A DNA stretch of 64,000 bases from Gammaproteobacteria bacterium (GTDB lineage Bacteria > Pseudomonadota > Gammaproteobacteria > Methylococcales > Methylomonadaceae): NCBI GenBank assembly GCA_018830325.1, contig JAHJSQ010000010.1:1-64000 (forward strand). Reading direction: 5' to 3'. Of the stretch, positions 26,855-36,353 are shown one piece after another. The translations under genes and the position numbers were made by a program. Position 1 is the first letter of the stretch, and each line of letters opens with the position of its first letter. Below the pieces are notes generated by a model that was not told the origin of the DNA, made no database searches, and saw only the letters and a list, made by a program, of their open reading frames with translations.

Positions 26855-28152
26855 TGCGTATCGCTTTGATCAGTCTGTTATTGATGCTGACAGGACAGAC
26901 CGCCTGGGCTGCGGCAAACATTGAACACTGGACAACCAAACAGGGGGCTAGAGTGTATTTCGTACCCGCTCCAAATCTGCCCATGGCCGATATCCGGGTG
27001 ACTTTCGATGCAGGTAGTGCGCGCGACGCTAAGCAATTCGGAATCGCTGCGTTGACCTCCGGGCTACTCGATACCGGCGCCGGCGAATGGAATGCCGACC
27101 AAATTGCGCAACGTTTCGAAAGCGTCGGCGCCCGTTTCGGAACCGGAGTATCCCGCGATATGGCTTGGCTGTCGCTACGGACTTTGACCGATCCGAAATT
27201 GTTCGATAAGTCGGTCGAAACGATGCAAGCCATCTTGACTCAACCGCGCTTCGAGGAAGCCGATTTTCAGCGCGAAAAAAAGCGCACGTTGGCCGGTTTA
27301 AAACATCGCGAATCTTCGCCGTCAACCCTGGCCGATATTGCCTTTTATAAAGCGGTTTATGGACAACATCCCTATGCGCATCCAAGTGCCGGCGAAATTG
27401 AGACTGTAGAACCTTTGCAGGCCAAGGATCTTAAAAGCTTTTATAGCAAATATTATGTGGCTACCAATGCGATGGTGGCCATCGTCGGCGATATGAGCCG
27501 TAAACAGGCTGAACAAACCGCCGAGAAATTGTTGGCGAAATTACCGGCTGGACAAAAACCAGCCGAATTACCGGAAGTGGCGATGCCCAAGCAAGGCCGC
27601 CGCGAACATATCGCGTTTCCTTCCGCGCAAACTCATGTAATGAGCGGTCTTCCGGGATCCTATCGCAATGACGACGACTATTTCGCATTATTTGTCGGCA
27701 ATCACATACTGGGCGGCGGCATGCTGGTTTCGAGATTATTCGAGGAAGTCAGGGAAAAACGAGGTCTAGCGTATAACACTTACAGTTATTTTGCACCGAT
27801 GTATCGCAAAGGACCTTTTGCGATGGGCCTGCAAACCCGGACCGATCAAGCCGACAAAGCGTTGGAAGTCTTGAATCAAACCTTGACCGAGTTCATTGAG
27901 GAAGGGCCGACCGAGGAAGAACTCACCGCCGCAAAACAAAACATCACCGGCGGTTTTGTCATGCGTTTCGATACCAATAGTAAAATGATCGGTTATGTCG
28001 AAATGATCGGATTTTACGGTTTGCCGCTCGACTACTTGGAAACTTTTCAGGAGAAGGTGAATGCGGTGACCGTCGATGCGATCAAGGACGCGTTTCAGCG
28101 TCGCGTCGATTCCGAGTTATTGCAAACGATCACCGTCGGCGAAACTCAATAA
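26854..28152 (+). CDS. M16 family peptidase-like protein, non-catalytic partner
   Basis: The 432 residues begin with a signal peptide (ending QTAWA) and have two M16 domains, but the position of HXXEH reads IAALTSGLLDTGAGEW, so zinc-binding residues are missing. The C-terminal half keeps the GSYRNDDDYFALFVGNHILG and RLFEEVREKRGLAYNTYSY segments. It is translationally coupled to the active subunit and is expected to complete the peptidase chamber. The 3' end lies 4 bases before rsmD. Confidence 0.92.
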   Translation: MRIALISLLLMLTGQTAWAAANIEHWTTKQGARVYFVPAPNLPMADIRVTFDAGSARDAKQFGIAALTSGLLDTGAGEWNADQIAQRFESVGARFGTGVSRDMAWLSLRTLTDPKLFDKSVETMQAILTQPRFEEADFQREKKRTLAGLKHRESSPSTLADIAFYKAVYGQHPYAHPSAGEIETVEPLQAKDLKSFYSKYYVATNAMVAIVGDMSRKQAEQTAEKLLAKLPAGQKPAELPEVAMPKQGRREHIAFPSAQTHVMSGLPGSYRNDDDYFALFVGNHILGGGMLVSRLFEEVREKRGLAYNTYSYFAPMYRKGPFAMGLQTRTDQADKALEVLNQTLTEFIEEGPTEEELTAAKQNITGGFVMRFDTNSKMIGYVEMIGFYGLPLDYLETFQEKVNAVTVDAIKDAFQRRVDSELLQTITVGETQ

Positions 28153-28156
28153 ATCC

Positions 28157-28714
28157 GTGCAAAACAAGCTAAGAATCATCGCCGGCGAATGGCGCGGTCG
28201 CAATCTGCGTTTTACCGACGCACCGGGATTGCGCCCGACGCCGGCAAGAGTTCGGGAAACCTTGTTCAATTGGTTGCGAAGCGATATTTATGGCAGCCGT
28301 TGCCTGGATCTCTATTCAGGCAGCGGCGCGCTGGGTGTGGAGGCTGCCTCGCGAGGTGCAAAATCGGTCGTACAGGTCGAAAACAACCCACAGGCTTGCC
28401 GACATTTAAAAGAGAATACCGTTATTTTATCGACCGACCGAATCAAAATCGTCAATCAGGATGTCTTCCGCTACTTGGCCGGTGACGCCGAATCATTCGA
28501 TCTAGTTTTTCTCGATCCGCCTTTCGGCAAAGGTCTCGCCGTGCAAACTTGCCAATGGCTCGAAGATAAAGGCTGGTTGTCCGCGCGGGCTAAAATCTAC
28601 TTGGAAACGGAAATCGTGCTCGATTTTACCGACATACCCGAAAACTGGCGGCTTCTAAAAGATAAAACGGCCGGCGAGGTAGCGTATCGGTTATACGAAA
28701 GGTTCGCCGAATAA
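28157..28714 (+). CDS. rsmD: 16S rRNA (guanine966-N2)-methyltransferase RsmD
   Basis: RsmD methylates G966 of 16S rRNA using S-adenosylmethionine. From GTG 28157 the product has 185 residues with the family start NKLRIIAGEWRGRNLRF, RPTPARVRETLFNWL, the SAM-binding LDLYSGSGALGVEAASRGA and catalytic FLDPPFGKG. The frame is open 27 codons upstream into the peptidase gene, but the shorter start fits the family. It is probably co-transcribed with the M16 pair. Confidence 0.95.
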   Translation: MQNKLRIIAGEWRGRNLRFTDAPGLRPTPARVRETLFNWLRSDIYGSRCLDLYSGSGALGVEAASRGAKSVVQVENNPQACRHLKENTVILSTDRIKIVNQDVFRYLAGDAESFDLVFLDPPFGKGLAVQTCQWLEDKGWLSARAKIYLETEIVLDFTDIPENWRLLKDKTAGEVAYRLYERFAE

Positions 28715-29122
28715 GATTTCCTGATTACAGATAAGCTTCAACGCTCGCTGCTTCACAGGCACCAGCTCTCGCCGTTATACATAAATTGTAGGGTACGCTA
28801 CGCGTACCTCCATGCAGTTAAGCACCGAACTCTACTCAGATGGGCTTGTGTTAAGCATTGATGGGGCGATCATGGTACGCATAGCGTACCCTACGGAGCT
28901 GAGTATTCTCGTTCCCACTCTCTGTATCACTGTCATTAAGTTAAGGGTAACCCGTCATTCCGCCATGTACTGGCGGAATCCAGAGCCATGGATGGCATGC
29001 TTGAGTACCTTGGCAGGACGGGCTTTATAACCTCGTCCTAAACGTTACCTACATGGATGTAGGTAAGGGGCGTGAGCAGGAGCGGAAGCTTTTCGACCGT
29101 GGCCAAAGCAAATCAAAACGTT
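28715..29122. repeat. Intergenic region with palindromes upstream of coaD
   Basis: No gene is supported here. It holds GTAGGGTACGC/GCGTACC palindromes in both orientations (about 28788-28808 and 28873-28896), a CCGCCA/TGGCGG hairpin (about 28960-28976) and a CCTACATGGATGTAGG hairpin (29048-29063). Confidence 0.6.
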
Positions 29123-29148
29123 CGGGGCGGGTTAAATAACCCGCCCCG
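29123..29148. terminator. Strong GC-rich hairpin upstream of coaD
   Basis: CGGGGCGGGTTA, two bases, TAACCCGCCCCG: a perfect 12-bp stem with a two-base gap. No T-run follows directly (GCGTGATGCTTTAG), so it may be a repeat palindrome or a bidirectional terminator for rsmD. Confidence 0.5.
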
Positions 29149-29238
29149 CGTGATGCTTTAGTGCTAAAAAATCAAACAGATGAAAAAATCCCCCCAAAAC
29201 GTTATAATCCGCTGTTTTTTCATTGTTCCGGCTTTATC

Positions 29239-29972
<734 letters not shown>

Positions 29973-30004
29973 AGTCCGCGCCGCCTAAACCTTTCGGGCT
30001 AAGC

Positions 30005-31516
30005 ATGCCGCAAATACGACTGACCACGCTTAACGCTCGGTACATCCATAGCGCATTCGGGTTGCGCTATCTCTACGCTAATTTGGGAGAGCTGCAAAAC
30101 GTAGCCGAAATACTCGAATTCGGCATACAAGACAGGCCGATCGACATCGTCGAAAAGCTTTTGCAGCATCGTCCGAAAATCATCGGTTTCGGCGTCTATA
30201 TTTGGAATGTCGCCGAAATCGGTTCTACCGTGGCATTGCTCAAACAAATCGCGCCGGAAATCGTCGTGATCCTAGGCGGCCCCGAAGTCAGTCACCCGCC
30301 CGATTTGCCTCCTGTCGCCGAGTTGGCCGACTACATCGTCACCGGCGTCGGCGAAATCAGTTTTCGCGCATTATGCGAACAAATCCTAAACGGCGAAGCG
30401 CCCGACGAAAAAATCATAACCGGCGTCGAATCGCCGCTGGAAAGTTTGGTATCGCCTTACCCCTATTACAACGACGAAGACGTTCGCAACCGCATCGTCT
30501 ATGTCGAAGCCTCGCGCGGTTGCCCGTTCAAATGCGAATTTTGCCTCTCGGCGCTCGATGTCACGGCCAAGCCGTTTACATTGGATCGCTTCTTGGACGA
30601 AATGGACGTGTTGTATCGGCGTGGCGTTCGGCATTTCAAATTCATTGACCGGACCTTTAATTTAAAAATCGCCGCCAGCGTTGCGATACTGGAATTTTTT
30701 CTCGAACGCATGGGCGACGGCTTGTTTTTACATTTCGAAGTGATACCGGACCATTTACCGGACCGGCTCAAACAAACGCTCGAAAAATTCCCGCCCGCAA
30801 CGCTGCAATTCGAAGTCGGCGTGCAAACTTTCGATCCTGTCATTCAACGGCTGATCAGTCGCCGCCAGGATAACGAAAAAACCAAAGAAAACCTGCGTTG
30901 GCTCAAAGCAAACACCCACGCGCACATCCATGCCGACCTAATATTCGGACTGCCCGGCGATACGCTGGCCAATTTCGCGGCCAGTTTCGATCAATTAGTC
31001 GCATTACAGCCGCATGAAATTCAACTGGGTATCTTAAAACGTTTGCGCGGTGCGCCGCTCAATCGGCATAACGAAGCCTACCGGTTGCGCTACAACCCCG
31101 AGCCGCCTTACAACATCCTCAGCACCCGCGATATCGGATTTAACGAAATGCAACGCATCAACCGATTCGCGCGCTATTGGGACATGATCGGAAATTCCGG
31201 CCGCTTTGCCGAAGCCCTGCCTTTGATACTGGCCGATGCGCCCTTCGAACGCTTTTTGCGGTTAAGCGATGCCCTATACGAACTCAGCGGTAGCACTTGG
31301 AAGATAGCGCTTCGGCGATTGTTTGATCTGCTCTATCGAGTAATGACGGAATTCTTGGCGATTCCTACGGTTGAAGCGAAGCACGTTCTCGAAGCGGATT
31401 ATCAAAAAACCGGCGAAAAAGGCCTGGCGTCGTTCATGAAAACCGAAGGATATGAAACAAGTAAACCCTCTCGTCAAAATCAAGCGAATAAGCGTCAGCA
31501 GGCATTCGGTCACTAG
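30005..31516 (+). CDS. B12-binding-domain radical SAM protein
   Basis: The 503 residues start (ATG 30005) with a cobalamin-binding-type Rossmann domain (about 1-135, including KIIGFGVYIWNVAEIGSTVA), then a radical SAM core with the CX3CX2C motif in RGCPFKCEFC (about residues 172-181) and the FGLPGDT segment, and a C-terminal domain resembling DUF4080. The DxHxxG motif for His-on cobalamin is not evident, so cobalamin binding is uncertain. The substrate is unknown; such proteins often act as methyltransferases or cyclases. The longer frame reaching back into the ferredoxin gene is an artefact. Confidence 0.85.
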   Translation: MPQIRLTTLNARYIHSAFGLRYLYANLGELQNVAEILEFGIQDRPIDIVEKLLQHRPKIIGFGVYIWNVAEIGSTVALLKQIAPEIVVILGGPEVSHPPDLPPVAELADYIVTGVGEISFRALCEQILNGEAPDEKIITGVESPLESLVSPYPYYNDEDVRNRIVYVEASRGCPFKCEFCLSALDVTAKPFTLDRFLDEMDVLYRRGVRHFKFIDRTFNLKIAASVAILEFFLERMGDGLFLHFEVIPDHLPDRLKQTLEKFPPATLQFEVGVQTFDPVIQRLISRRQDNEKTKENLRWLKANTHAHIHADLIFGLPGDTLANFAASFDQLVALQPHEIQLGILKRLRGAPLNRHNEAYRLRYNPEPPYNILSTRDIGFNEMQRINRFARYWDMIGNSGRFAEALPLILADAPFERFLRLSDALYELSGSTWKIALRRLFDLLYRVMTEFLAIPTVEAKHVLEADYQKTGEKGLASFMKTEGYETSKPSRQNQANKRQQAFGH

Positions 31517-31890
31517 TAGTGTGCGCATCGCGCACCATTTTCCGGACTCAGGTTATTGCAGAACATTCGAAGGGCCCCGCACCGCACACCTTTTTTAGCA
31601 GCAATTCCCCGTTTGAGAAATTTCGCCGTATTCAGGATGCGGGGTATGCCTGTCGAGGAACGCCGTAAACCCATCCATGGGGGCTTGACGGCGGCTCCCT
31701 TCCGCCGACACCTCGCCAAGCACATCCCGCACCCTTTTTTAGGGTATTTCGCTTATTGTGGAACATTCGTAGGGTGCCGCATTGCGCACCTGGGTCATGA
31801 GCTGTTGTCGAGTTCTGTGTCGTGGAAAGGGAGCGTTATGTGCGCCCAACCAGGTAAAACGACCGATGAAGAAAAACGTCGCAATTAAAC
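31517..31890. repeat. Repeat block after the radical SAM gene
   Basis: The stretch contains GTGCGCATCGCGCAC (31520-31534), a GGGGTATGCCTGTCGAGGAA piece shared in inverted form with 19330-19350, a CCATCCATGGGGGCTTGACGG piece shared with family A, and GTAGGGTGCCGCATTGCGCA (about 31769). A short open frame encoding MCAQPGKTTDEEKRRN at 31838-31888 is noted without support as a gene. Confidence 0.6.
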
Positions 31891-31927
31891 TGTGTTATTT
31901 GACGCAGTCAATAGGTTAAATGACACA
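31891..31927. promoter_or_regulatory. Inverted repeat TGTGTTATTT...AAATGACACA
   Basis: TGTGTTATTT (31891-31900) and AAATGACACA (31918-31927) form an inverted repeat with one mismatch. A related sequence (TGTGTCATTT with TATGACG) lies at 43802-43839, upstream of another member of the N-terminal-His protein set. It could be an operator; this rests on similarity of two sites only. Confidence 0.4.
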
Positions 31928-32261
31928 CTTTTTGATGAAGAAGCGCTGAATATCGAAAGCACTTTATTTAGCTAAAATAAAAAGAGAATCCTCCGTTAGG
32001 CAGGTATGAATGAGCTTCGGACGAGAAATTGTGAGGATAGTCTCGGATTTTTAAAAGCGGCCTCATTTTTGCTTAACATAACCGAGGTAGGGTGATGGTT
32101 GTTGTAAAAGGGCTTATTGCTTTTCTATATCAAATTCCTCCTAGATTACTGATTAGATCAATTACCTTGCCTTTAGAAGATAGCTAATACAGCGCCAATA
32201 TTAGAACGATAGTTGTGTAATGAAGCTAACTGGGATAAGGAGCGGGCGTTGTCTTAAAACT

Positions 32262-32288
32262 CCGCAAACGGTATATTGCGGGCTTTTT
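32262..32288 (+). terminator. Terminator-like hairpin in the leader of the first His-start protein gene
   Basis: CCGCAA, eight bases, TTGCGG, then GCTTTTT. It sits 30 bases before ATG 32319 with a ribosome-binding site after it, so it could be a leader attenuator or the end of an upstream small transcript. The region 31928-32261 holds no recognisable gene. Confidence 0.45.
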
Positions 32289-32318
32289 ACTTCAATTCAA
32301 TAGACACAGAGGTACATA

Positions 32319-33065
32319 ATGGAAATGAAAAAATCAATGCTGATAACAGCGGTGGCTGTTATCGGATTATCTATCAATACGGCTTATGCGCATGGCGAGC
32401 ATGAGTTTAACGGTGGCGAACCTTATACCTTATTTCATCCTGAAATCACTTGGGTAGACGGTACCGCTACGGCTAATAACGTACAGTTAGGTGGCGGTGA
32501 AAGGTCGGCGGCCGCTTATTCGTTTAATGTGACAGAAGCGGGTAATTTGGATGTTTATAGCGCTTATACAGACGCTCAATGGGGCGTTACTTCTATTTGG
32601 GTTTTTCAAAAAGATACAGTTGGAAACGATTGGACTTTAACGAATTTAAATACCGATGGAGCGCGTAAACCAGGTGGTGGGGCATTAAATATCTTTGATG
32701 TTCCAATTGTGGGATGGCAAGACGATGTATTTACTACAGGTGTTTCGCCTGCCGGGCTAAGAGATCATTTCGAAGTTGGCGAATATATGGCTTTGGTTAC
32801 TATACTTGGGGCACATCCCGATGGACATCCGGGTGTCTTTGATGCAATAGGAGCTAAATTTTCCGATGGCTTTAATTGGACGGTCGGTGGTTTCGCCCTT
32901 ATCGATCTCGTTCAAGAAGTAGCTTTTCACAATTTAACCATAACGGCTTCAGCGGGTTCTTCAGCTGTTGTGCAACCTGTGCCTGTGCCAGCTGCAATAT
33001 GGTTCATGGGGTCGGCTTTGGCGGGATTAGGCGTTTTGCGACGTAAAAAACCCACTGCTTTGTAG
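32319..33065 (+). CDS. Secreted VPLPA-CTERM-type protein with predicted N-terminal His
   Basis: The 248 residues have a signal peptide ending NTAYA, and the predicted mature chain begins HGEHEFNGGEPYTLFH. The C-terminus has QPVPVPAAIWFMGSALAG, a hydrophobic helix and the basic tail RRKKPTAL, the layout of exosortase-sorted VPLPA-CTERM proteins. The body is mostly beta-predicted with several His and Trp and no Cys. I do not recognise the domain. An N-terminal His plus HxxH suggests a metal, possibly copper, site; this is inference. It is the first gene of the accessory region and is followed after 47 bases by an STN-HEAT protein gene. Confidence 0.8.
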   Translation: MEMKKSMLITAVAVIGLSINTAYAHGEHEFNGGEPYTLFHPEITWVDGTATANNVQLGGGERSAAAYSFNVTEAGNLDVYSAYTDAQWGVTSIWVFQKDTVGNDWTLTNLNTDGARKPGGGALNIFDVPIVGWQDDVFTTGVSPAGLRDHFEVGEYMALVTILGAHPDGHPGVFDAIGAKFSDGFNWTVGGFALIDLVQEVAFHNLTITASAGSSAVVQPVPVPAAIWFMGSALAGLGVLRRKKPTAL

Positions 33066-33112
33066 GCTTAAATACAGTTTTGATTGGATTATTAGGTAAT
33101 GCGGCAAATAAG

Positions 33113-33988
33113 ATGAGGCTAATGATATTAGTTAAATGGATATCTCTAACGGCTTTGCTATTTGCCTCAATGTCAACAGCATATGGCGACAATAAGGTTG
33201 TGCAAGCCCCGTTTGTTATAAGACAAAGTGCGATTCCCGAAGCTGAATGGTTGTTGGAAGCTGAACAAGCCGATTTGCACGGATTGCTCGGAAGTTTGTC
33301 GGAACGGAGTGCGATAAAGATCCATTATGCCGCGTTGCCTACCGTGAACGTTGATGCAACGTGCATTGGCCCAACTGTGGTAACGATACTGCGGTGTTTG
33401 CTTGGCGCAGAGACTAACATGCTTTTTCATTATGCAGAGTCAGTGGGTGATGATGCCAATAGACAGGAACGCGAACCGAAAGAAATATGGATTTTAGCGT
33501 CTTCTCTGAGCCCGCCGCCAATTGCGTCAGCACGGCCAAGCGATTGTGGGAGTTCTGAAGGTAAGGGAGTCAGTCGACCGGTAGAAAGTTTACATAATGA
33601 GTTAGGTGTGGAACAAGATGTCGATTCATTGCTACGCCAGGTCGACTCGGAAGATCCGGAGAAAAGGATGAATGCACTAGCCGGATTGGCGCGACTTGGC
33701 AAATCCGATAGCCCAGAGGTTTATGATGCGGTTGCTCGATCAATATCGGATAACGACGCAAGAGTAAGAGGGCAGGCGGTGTATGCGCTATCGCAAATCG
33801 GGAATGACCAAAACGCGCTGAATGACTATTTACAACAAGCCTTGCATGACTCTGAAATTGGGGTGCGTTTGATGGCGATCGATGCAATCGAATCTGACAC
33901 CGCATTGTTGCAACAGGCGCTTCAAGATAAAGATTCGTCTGTACGCGATTATGCAGCAAGCAAATTACAAACAATCATGCAGCGCTAA
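33113..33988 (+). CDS. Exported STN-domain plus HEAT-repeat protein
   Basis: From ATG 33113 the 291 residues have a signal peptide ending STAYG, then a segment (about 35-105) resembling the secretin/TonB short N-terminal (STN) domain: DLHGLLGSLSERSAIKIHYA and CIGPTVVTILRCLLGAE. After a linker, about residues 165-290 form HEAT/PBS-lyase-type repeats (DPEKRMNALAGLARLGK, DNDARVRGQAVYALSQIG, DSEIGVRLMAIDAI, DKDSSVRDYAASKLQ). It is probably periplasmic and makes protein-protein contacts. A TTG start at 33080 is possible but adds residues before the signal peptide. The combination of domains is unusual. Confidence 0.75.
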   Translation: MRLMILVKWISLTALLFASMSTAYGDNKVVQAPFVIRQSAIPEAEWLLEAEQADLHGLLGSLSERSAIKIHYAALPTVNVDATCIGPTVVTILRCLLGAETNMLFHYAESVGDDANRQEREPKEIWILASSLSPPPIASARPSDCGSSEGKGVSRPVESLHNELGVEQDVDSLLRQVDSEDPEKRMNALAGLARLGKSDSPEVYDAVARSISDNDARVRGQAVYALSQIGNDQNALNDYLQQALHDSEIGVRLMAIDAIESDTALLQQALQDKDSSVRDYAASKLQTIMQR

Positions 33989-34103
33989 TACTATCAAAGA
34001 AGAGCAATAAACTATTCACTTGATGTTCACAGCTTATTACGAAATGAGACAAAGTTATTGAGCAGCAAAACTGTGTGAAAAATTACTTAAATAGAGAAAT
34101 ACA

Positions 34104-34577
34104 ATGAAAAAAACCCATAAATTTATTAAAAGAACTTTAACTCTAGCGGTCCTATCAGTAGGAATGGGCATGACTGGACAGGTTTCCGCGCATGATCTTA
34201 ATCAATCGTTAATCGGAGGTTTTTTCGGTGCAAGCGCGGTCGATTTATTCATGGTTCAATGCTTTAGCGATCCTGGTTTAGGGGGTGGGGCTGCGGCTGC
34301 GCGCTTGTCGATAAGGGTCAGAAAATCACAAGGTAGCGGTAGTTTTTTAAATGTTAGTGTAATGAAGGACGGTGTGGCGAAATCCACAACTATCGGTCAA
34401 ACAGCGAATGTTTGGAGCCCATGGATACAGGTTACGCCTCAGCAAGGTAACGGAAATTATATGATGACCGTTAGTCAAACGCATGCCGTCAATAGTTTTT
34501 ACACAATCGAATATCATTGCGAATCCGCTGGTGGCGCTCACACCGGAACTAGCTTGGTAACTCTACAAAACCAATAA
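34104..34577 (+). CDS. Small secreted protein with predicted N-terminal His
   Basis: The 157 residues begin with a signal peptide ending GQVSA, so the mature chain should start HDLNQSLIGGFFGAS. The mature part is about 125 residues, beta-rich, with two Cys (VQCFSDPG and EYHCESAG) that could form a disulfide; unlike neighbours it has no VPLPA-type tail, so it would be free in the periplasm or released. I do not recognise a family. It shares the His-at-plus-one feature with four other products in this region. Confidence 0.7.
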   Translation: MKKTHKFIKRTLTLAVLSVGMGMTGQVSAHDLNQSLIGGFFGASAVDLFMVQCFSDPGLGGGAAAARLSIRVRKSQGSGSFLNVSVMKDGVAKSTTIGQTANVWSPWIQVTPQQGNGNYMMTVSQTHAVNSFYTIEYHCESAGGAHTGTSLVTLQNQ

Positions 34578-34612
34578 TCCTAAAAGAGCTTTGGCAAGGT
34601 AAATATTCAGTC

Positions 34613-34690
34613 ACCCTCTTTGAAAAAGAGGGGCTAAGGGAGATTTTTTAAATAAATTCCCCTCAATCCCCTCTCTTTTTTTCGAGGGGG
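34613..34690. repeat. Long imperfect inverted repeat (cruciform-like)
   Basis: CCCTCTTTGAAAAAGAGGGG followed by CTAAGGGAGATTTTTT pairs imperfectly with AATTCCCCTCAATCCCCTCT followed by CTTTTTTTCGAGGGGG. Similar Pu/Py inverted elements are scattered in many proteobacterial genomes. It may end the transcript of the preceding gene. The rest of 34578-35053 holds no gene I can support. Confidence 0.65.
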
Positions 34691-35053
34691 AAGCCAAATC
34701 GACAACTTGTTTTTGATGCAGGGGCTGAACAATTACTTGGCATGTGTTGTAAGCTCGTTTGTTCGTGCGAAGCCTAGTTGAAACACGAAAGGGCTACAAC
34801 GCATTCCCAAGCTTAGTGAAGCCCCAAAAAATTGTTTGCTCTTCGATAGTGCTCAAGGAGAGCGGTATTTCGGAGTGTTTTAAATTAAAAAACGCAATGG
34901 CGTGTTTATATTTAGCAGAGTTCAGGTTTTGGTAAAAGGACTAGCCGACTCTGCGAAGCCATCAGCTTAGCGCTTTATCTTATTACGATATATACTCTTC
35001 CATTTTTTCGATTTCGGTTATAAAACCCGTTTATCGCTTCCCAAACGAGAGAC

Positions 35054-35554
35054 ATGTTTTCTATCAAATCCGTTTTTATCCTATTCTTAGGGCTTTATTT
35101 TTCTATAGGCATTGTTCGTGCCGATTGGGCCGGACAACCGGCGCCGAACTGCGAGTTGACGGTTATGAGCGATGGGCAGCCGCTCGACTGGGCGTCGCTC
35201 GAAGGCAAGGTCGTCTATCTCGATTTTTGGGCATCCTGGTGTGTCCCTTGCGTGCAGTCCTTTCCGTTCATGACGCAAATGCAACGCGAACTCAAGGATC
35301 AGGGGTTAGTCGTGATCGCGGTGAATGTAGATGAGGAACGAAAAGACGCCGAAGAGTTTTTGGCGCGTTACCCGGCCGGATTCGCCGTGGTCGCCGATCC
35401 TAATCAAGAATGTGCGAAACAATACAATGTCAAAGCGATGCCGTCGTCTTATGTGATCGATCGTCAAGGCGTTGTTAGAGACGTGCATTTAGGCTTTAGG
35501 CGCGGAGAGGCGGAAGCATTTAGAAAGGTTGTCGAGCGGATTTTGGCGGAGTAG
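35054..35554 (+). CDS. TlpA-type periplasmic thioredoxin
   Basis: The 166 residues have a signal peptide (ending GIVRA), then a TlpA/ResA thioredoxin fold with redox motif WCVPC (ASWCVPCVQSFPFM), the cis-Pro region AMPSSYVIDRQG and YLDFWASW. It is likely a disulfide reductase in the periplasm. Thioredoxins of this kind commonly neighbour DUF4266/DUF3570/ApbE genes, as here, and could keep the Cys tail of the DUF4266 lipoprotein or a metal site reduced. This role is inferred. Confidence 0.9.
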   Translation: MFSIKSVFILFLGLYFSIGIVRADWAGQPAPNCELTVMSDGQPLDWASLEGKVVYLDFWASWCVPCVQSFPFMTQMQRELKDQGLVVIAVNVDEERKDAEEFLARYPAGFAVVADPNQECAKQYNVKAMPSSYVIDRQGVVRDVHLGFRRGEAEAFRKVVERILAE

Positions 35555-35759
35555 GGTTTTCTAGTGAGCGGATAGCCGTAAACGATCAGCGGTTATTGGG
35601 TTGTATTTTGCTAACGAGCTTTTATTTTTCTGTTTATTCCTAAGTCCCATTTTTATTTATCAAGTACGAATATACCCGCCACGAAAAGGTGGATATCGAT
35701 TGTCGGCTTGCAATGGCATTATGGAAATTTTTCAGTGACTGTGCAAATGGCGTTGAAAA

Positions 35760-35888
35760 TCGCGACGAAGGCGTCGCTCCCACATCGATTCCACAATCTG
35801 TGGGAGCGATCCCCAGATCGTCCCTCACCTAACGCTAGGTGAGGGAAAGTCGGAAAGGTGCGGTAACAACAGAATGGTATCGAAGTTG
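35760..35888. repeat. Dispersed repeat, family F (copy with TCCCTCACC palindrome)
   Basis: It contains GGCGTCGCTCCCACA...TGTGGGAGCGATCCCC and the palindrome TCCCTCACCTAACGCTAGGT (35821 onward), ending near TGGTATCGAAG. The same order occurs at 56250-56378, and its right half at 10856-10925. No gene is supported in 35555-36110. Confidence 0.75.
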
Positions 35889-36125
35889 CGTTTGCCGAGA
35901 GATCAAGCTGTGTAGAGTATACATCGCGTACCTTTTTGTAAGCAATTTTTCAGTCGGAAGGCTTGTGAAAAGGTGCGCGATGCATACCCTACGATTTATC
36001 TATCCCTGCGGGCGAATGGAAGGGAAGCTCTTAGGAAATTTTTTTGCGGGATATTTGTTTGTTACAACAATTGTCGTGCTTACGTAGTAAGCGGCTTTAT
36101 CTTTTAAACCATGATTGTACGCAGT

Positions 36126-36353
36126 ATGAACTCATCGATTAAACATAAACCTTGGCCGCTGCTCATGCTGGGGTTGTCTTTATTACAAGGATGCGCGGCG
36201 GTCCAGCCATGGGAGCGCGGCGTTCTGGCTAAACCGCAAATGGCGCTGGAGAGAACCCCTTTGCAAAGCGAATTGCGCGGGCACAGTTACGGCAGCCGCG
36301 AAGCGGCAGGTGCGGGCAGCTCGGCGAGCGGAGGCGGCTGTGGCTGTTACTGA
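36126..36353 (+). CDS. DUF4266 lipoprotein
   Basis: The 75 residues from ATG 36126 carry a signal peptide with lipobox LLQGC (Cys about 23), the family core QPWERGVLAKPQMALERTPL, and a glycine-rich tail ending GGGCGCY. The Cys-x-Cys at the C-terminus is a family hallmark and suggests metal or redox chemistry. A start at 36111 would add five residues. The 3' end overlaps the DUF3570 gene by 14 bases, so the two are translationally coupled. Function is unknown; it is likely anchored in the outer membrane next to its partner. Confidence 0.88.
   Translation: MNSSIKHKPWPLLMLGLSLLQGCAAVQPWERGVLAKPQMALERTPLQSELRGHSYGSREAAGAGSSASGGGCGCY

Noticed and set aside
28076..28156. Upstream extension of rsmD into the M16 gene
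   Set aside because: The extra 27 residues do not match RsmD, and GTG 28157 gives the family-typical start and length.
31838..31888. 16-residue open frame MCAQPGKTTDEEKRRN
   Set aside because: It is too short to judge, has no conserved neighbour, and lies in a repeat-rich stretch.
35839..36087. 82-codon open frame before the DUF4266 gene
   Set aside because: It starts within the family F palindrome and runs through GCGCACC-type repeats; no protein-like features.
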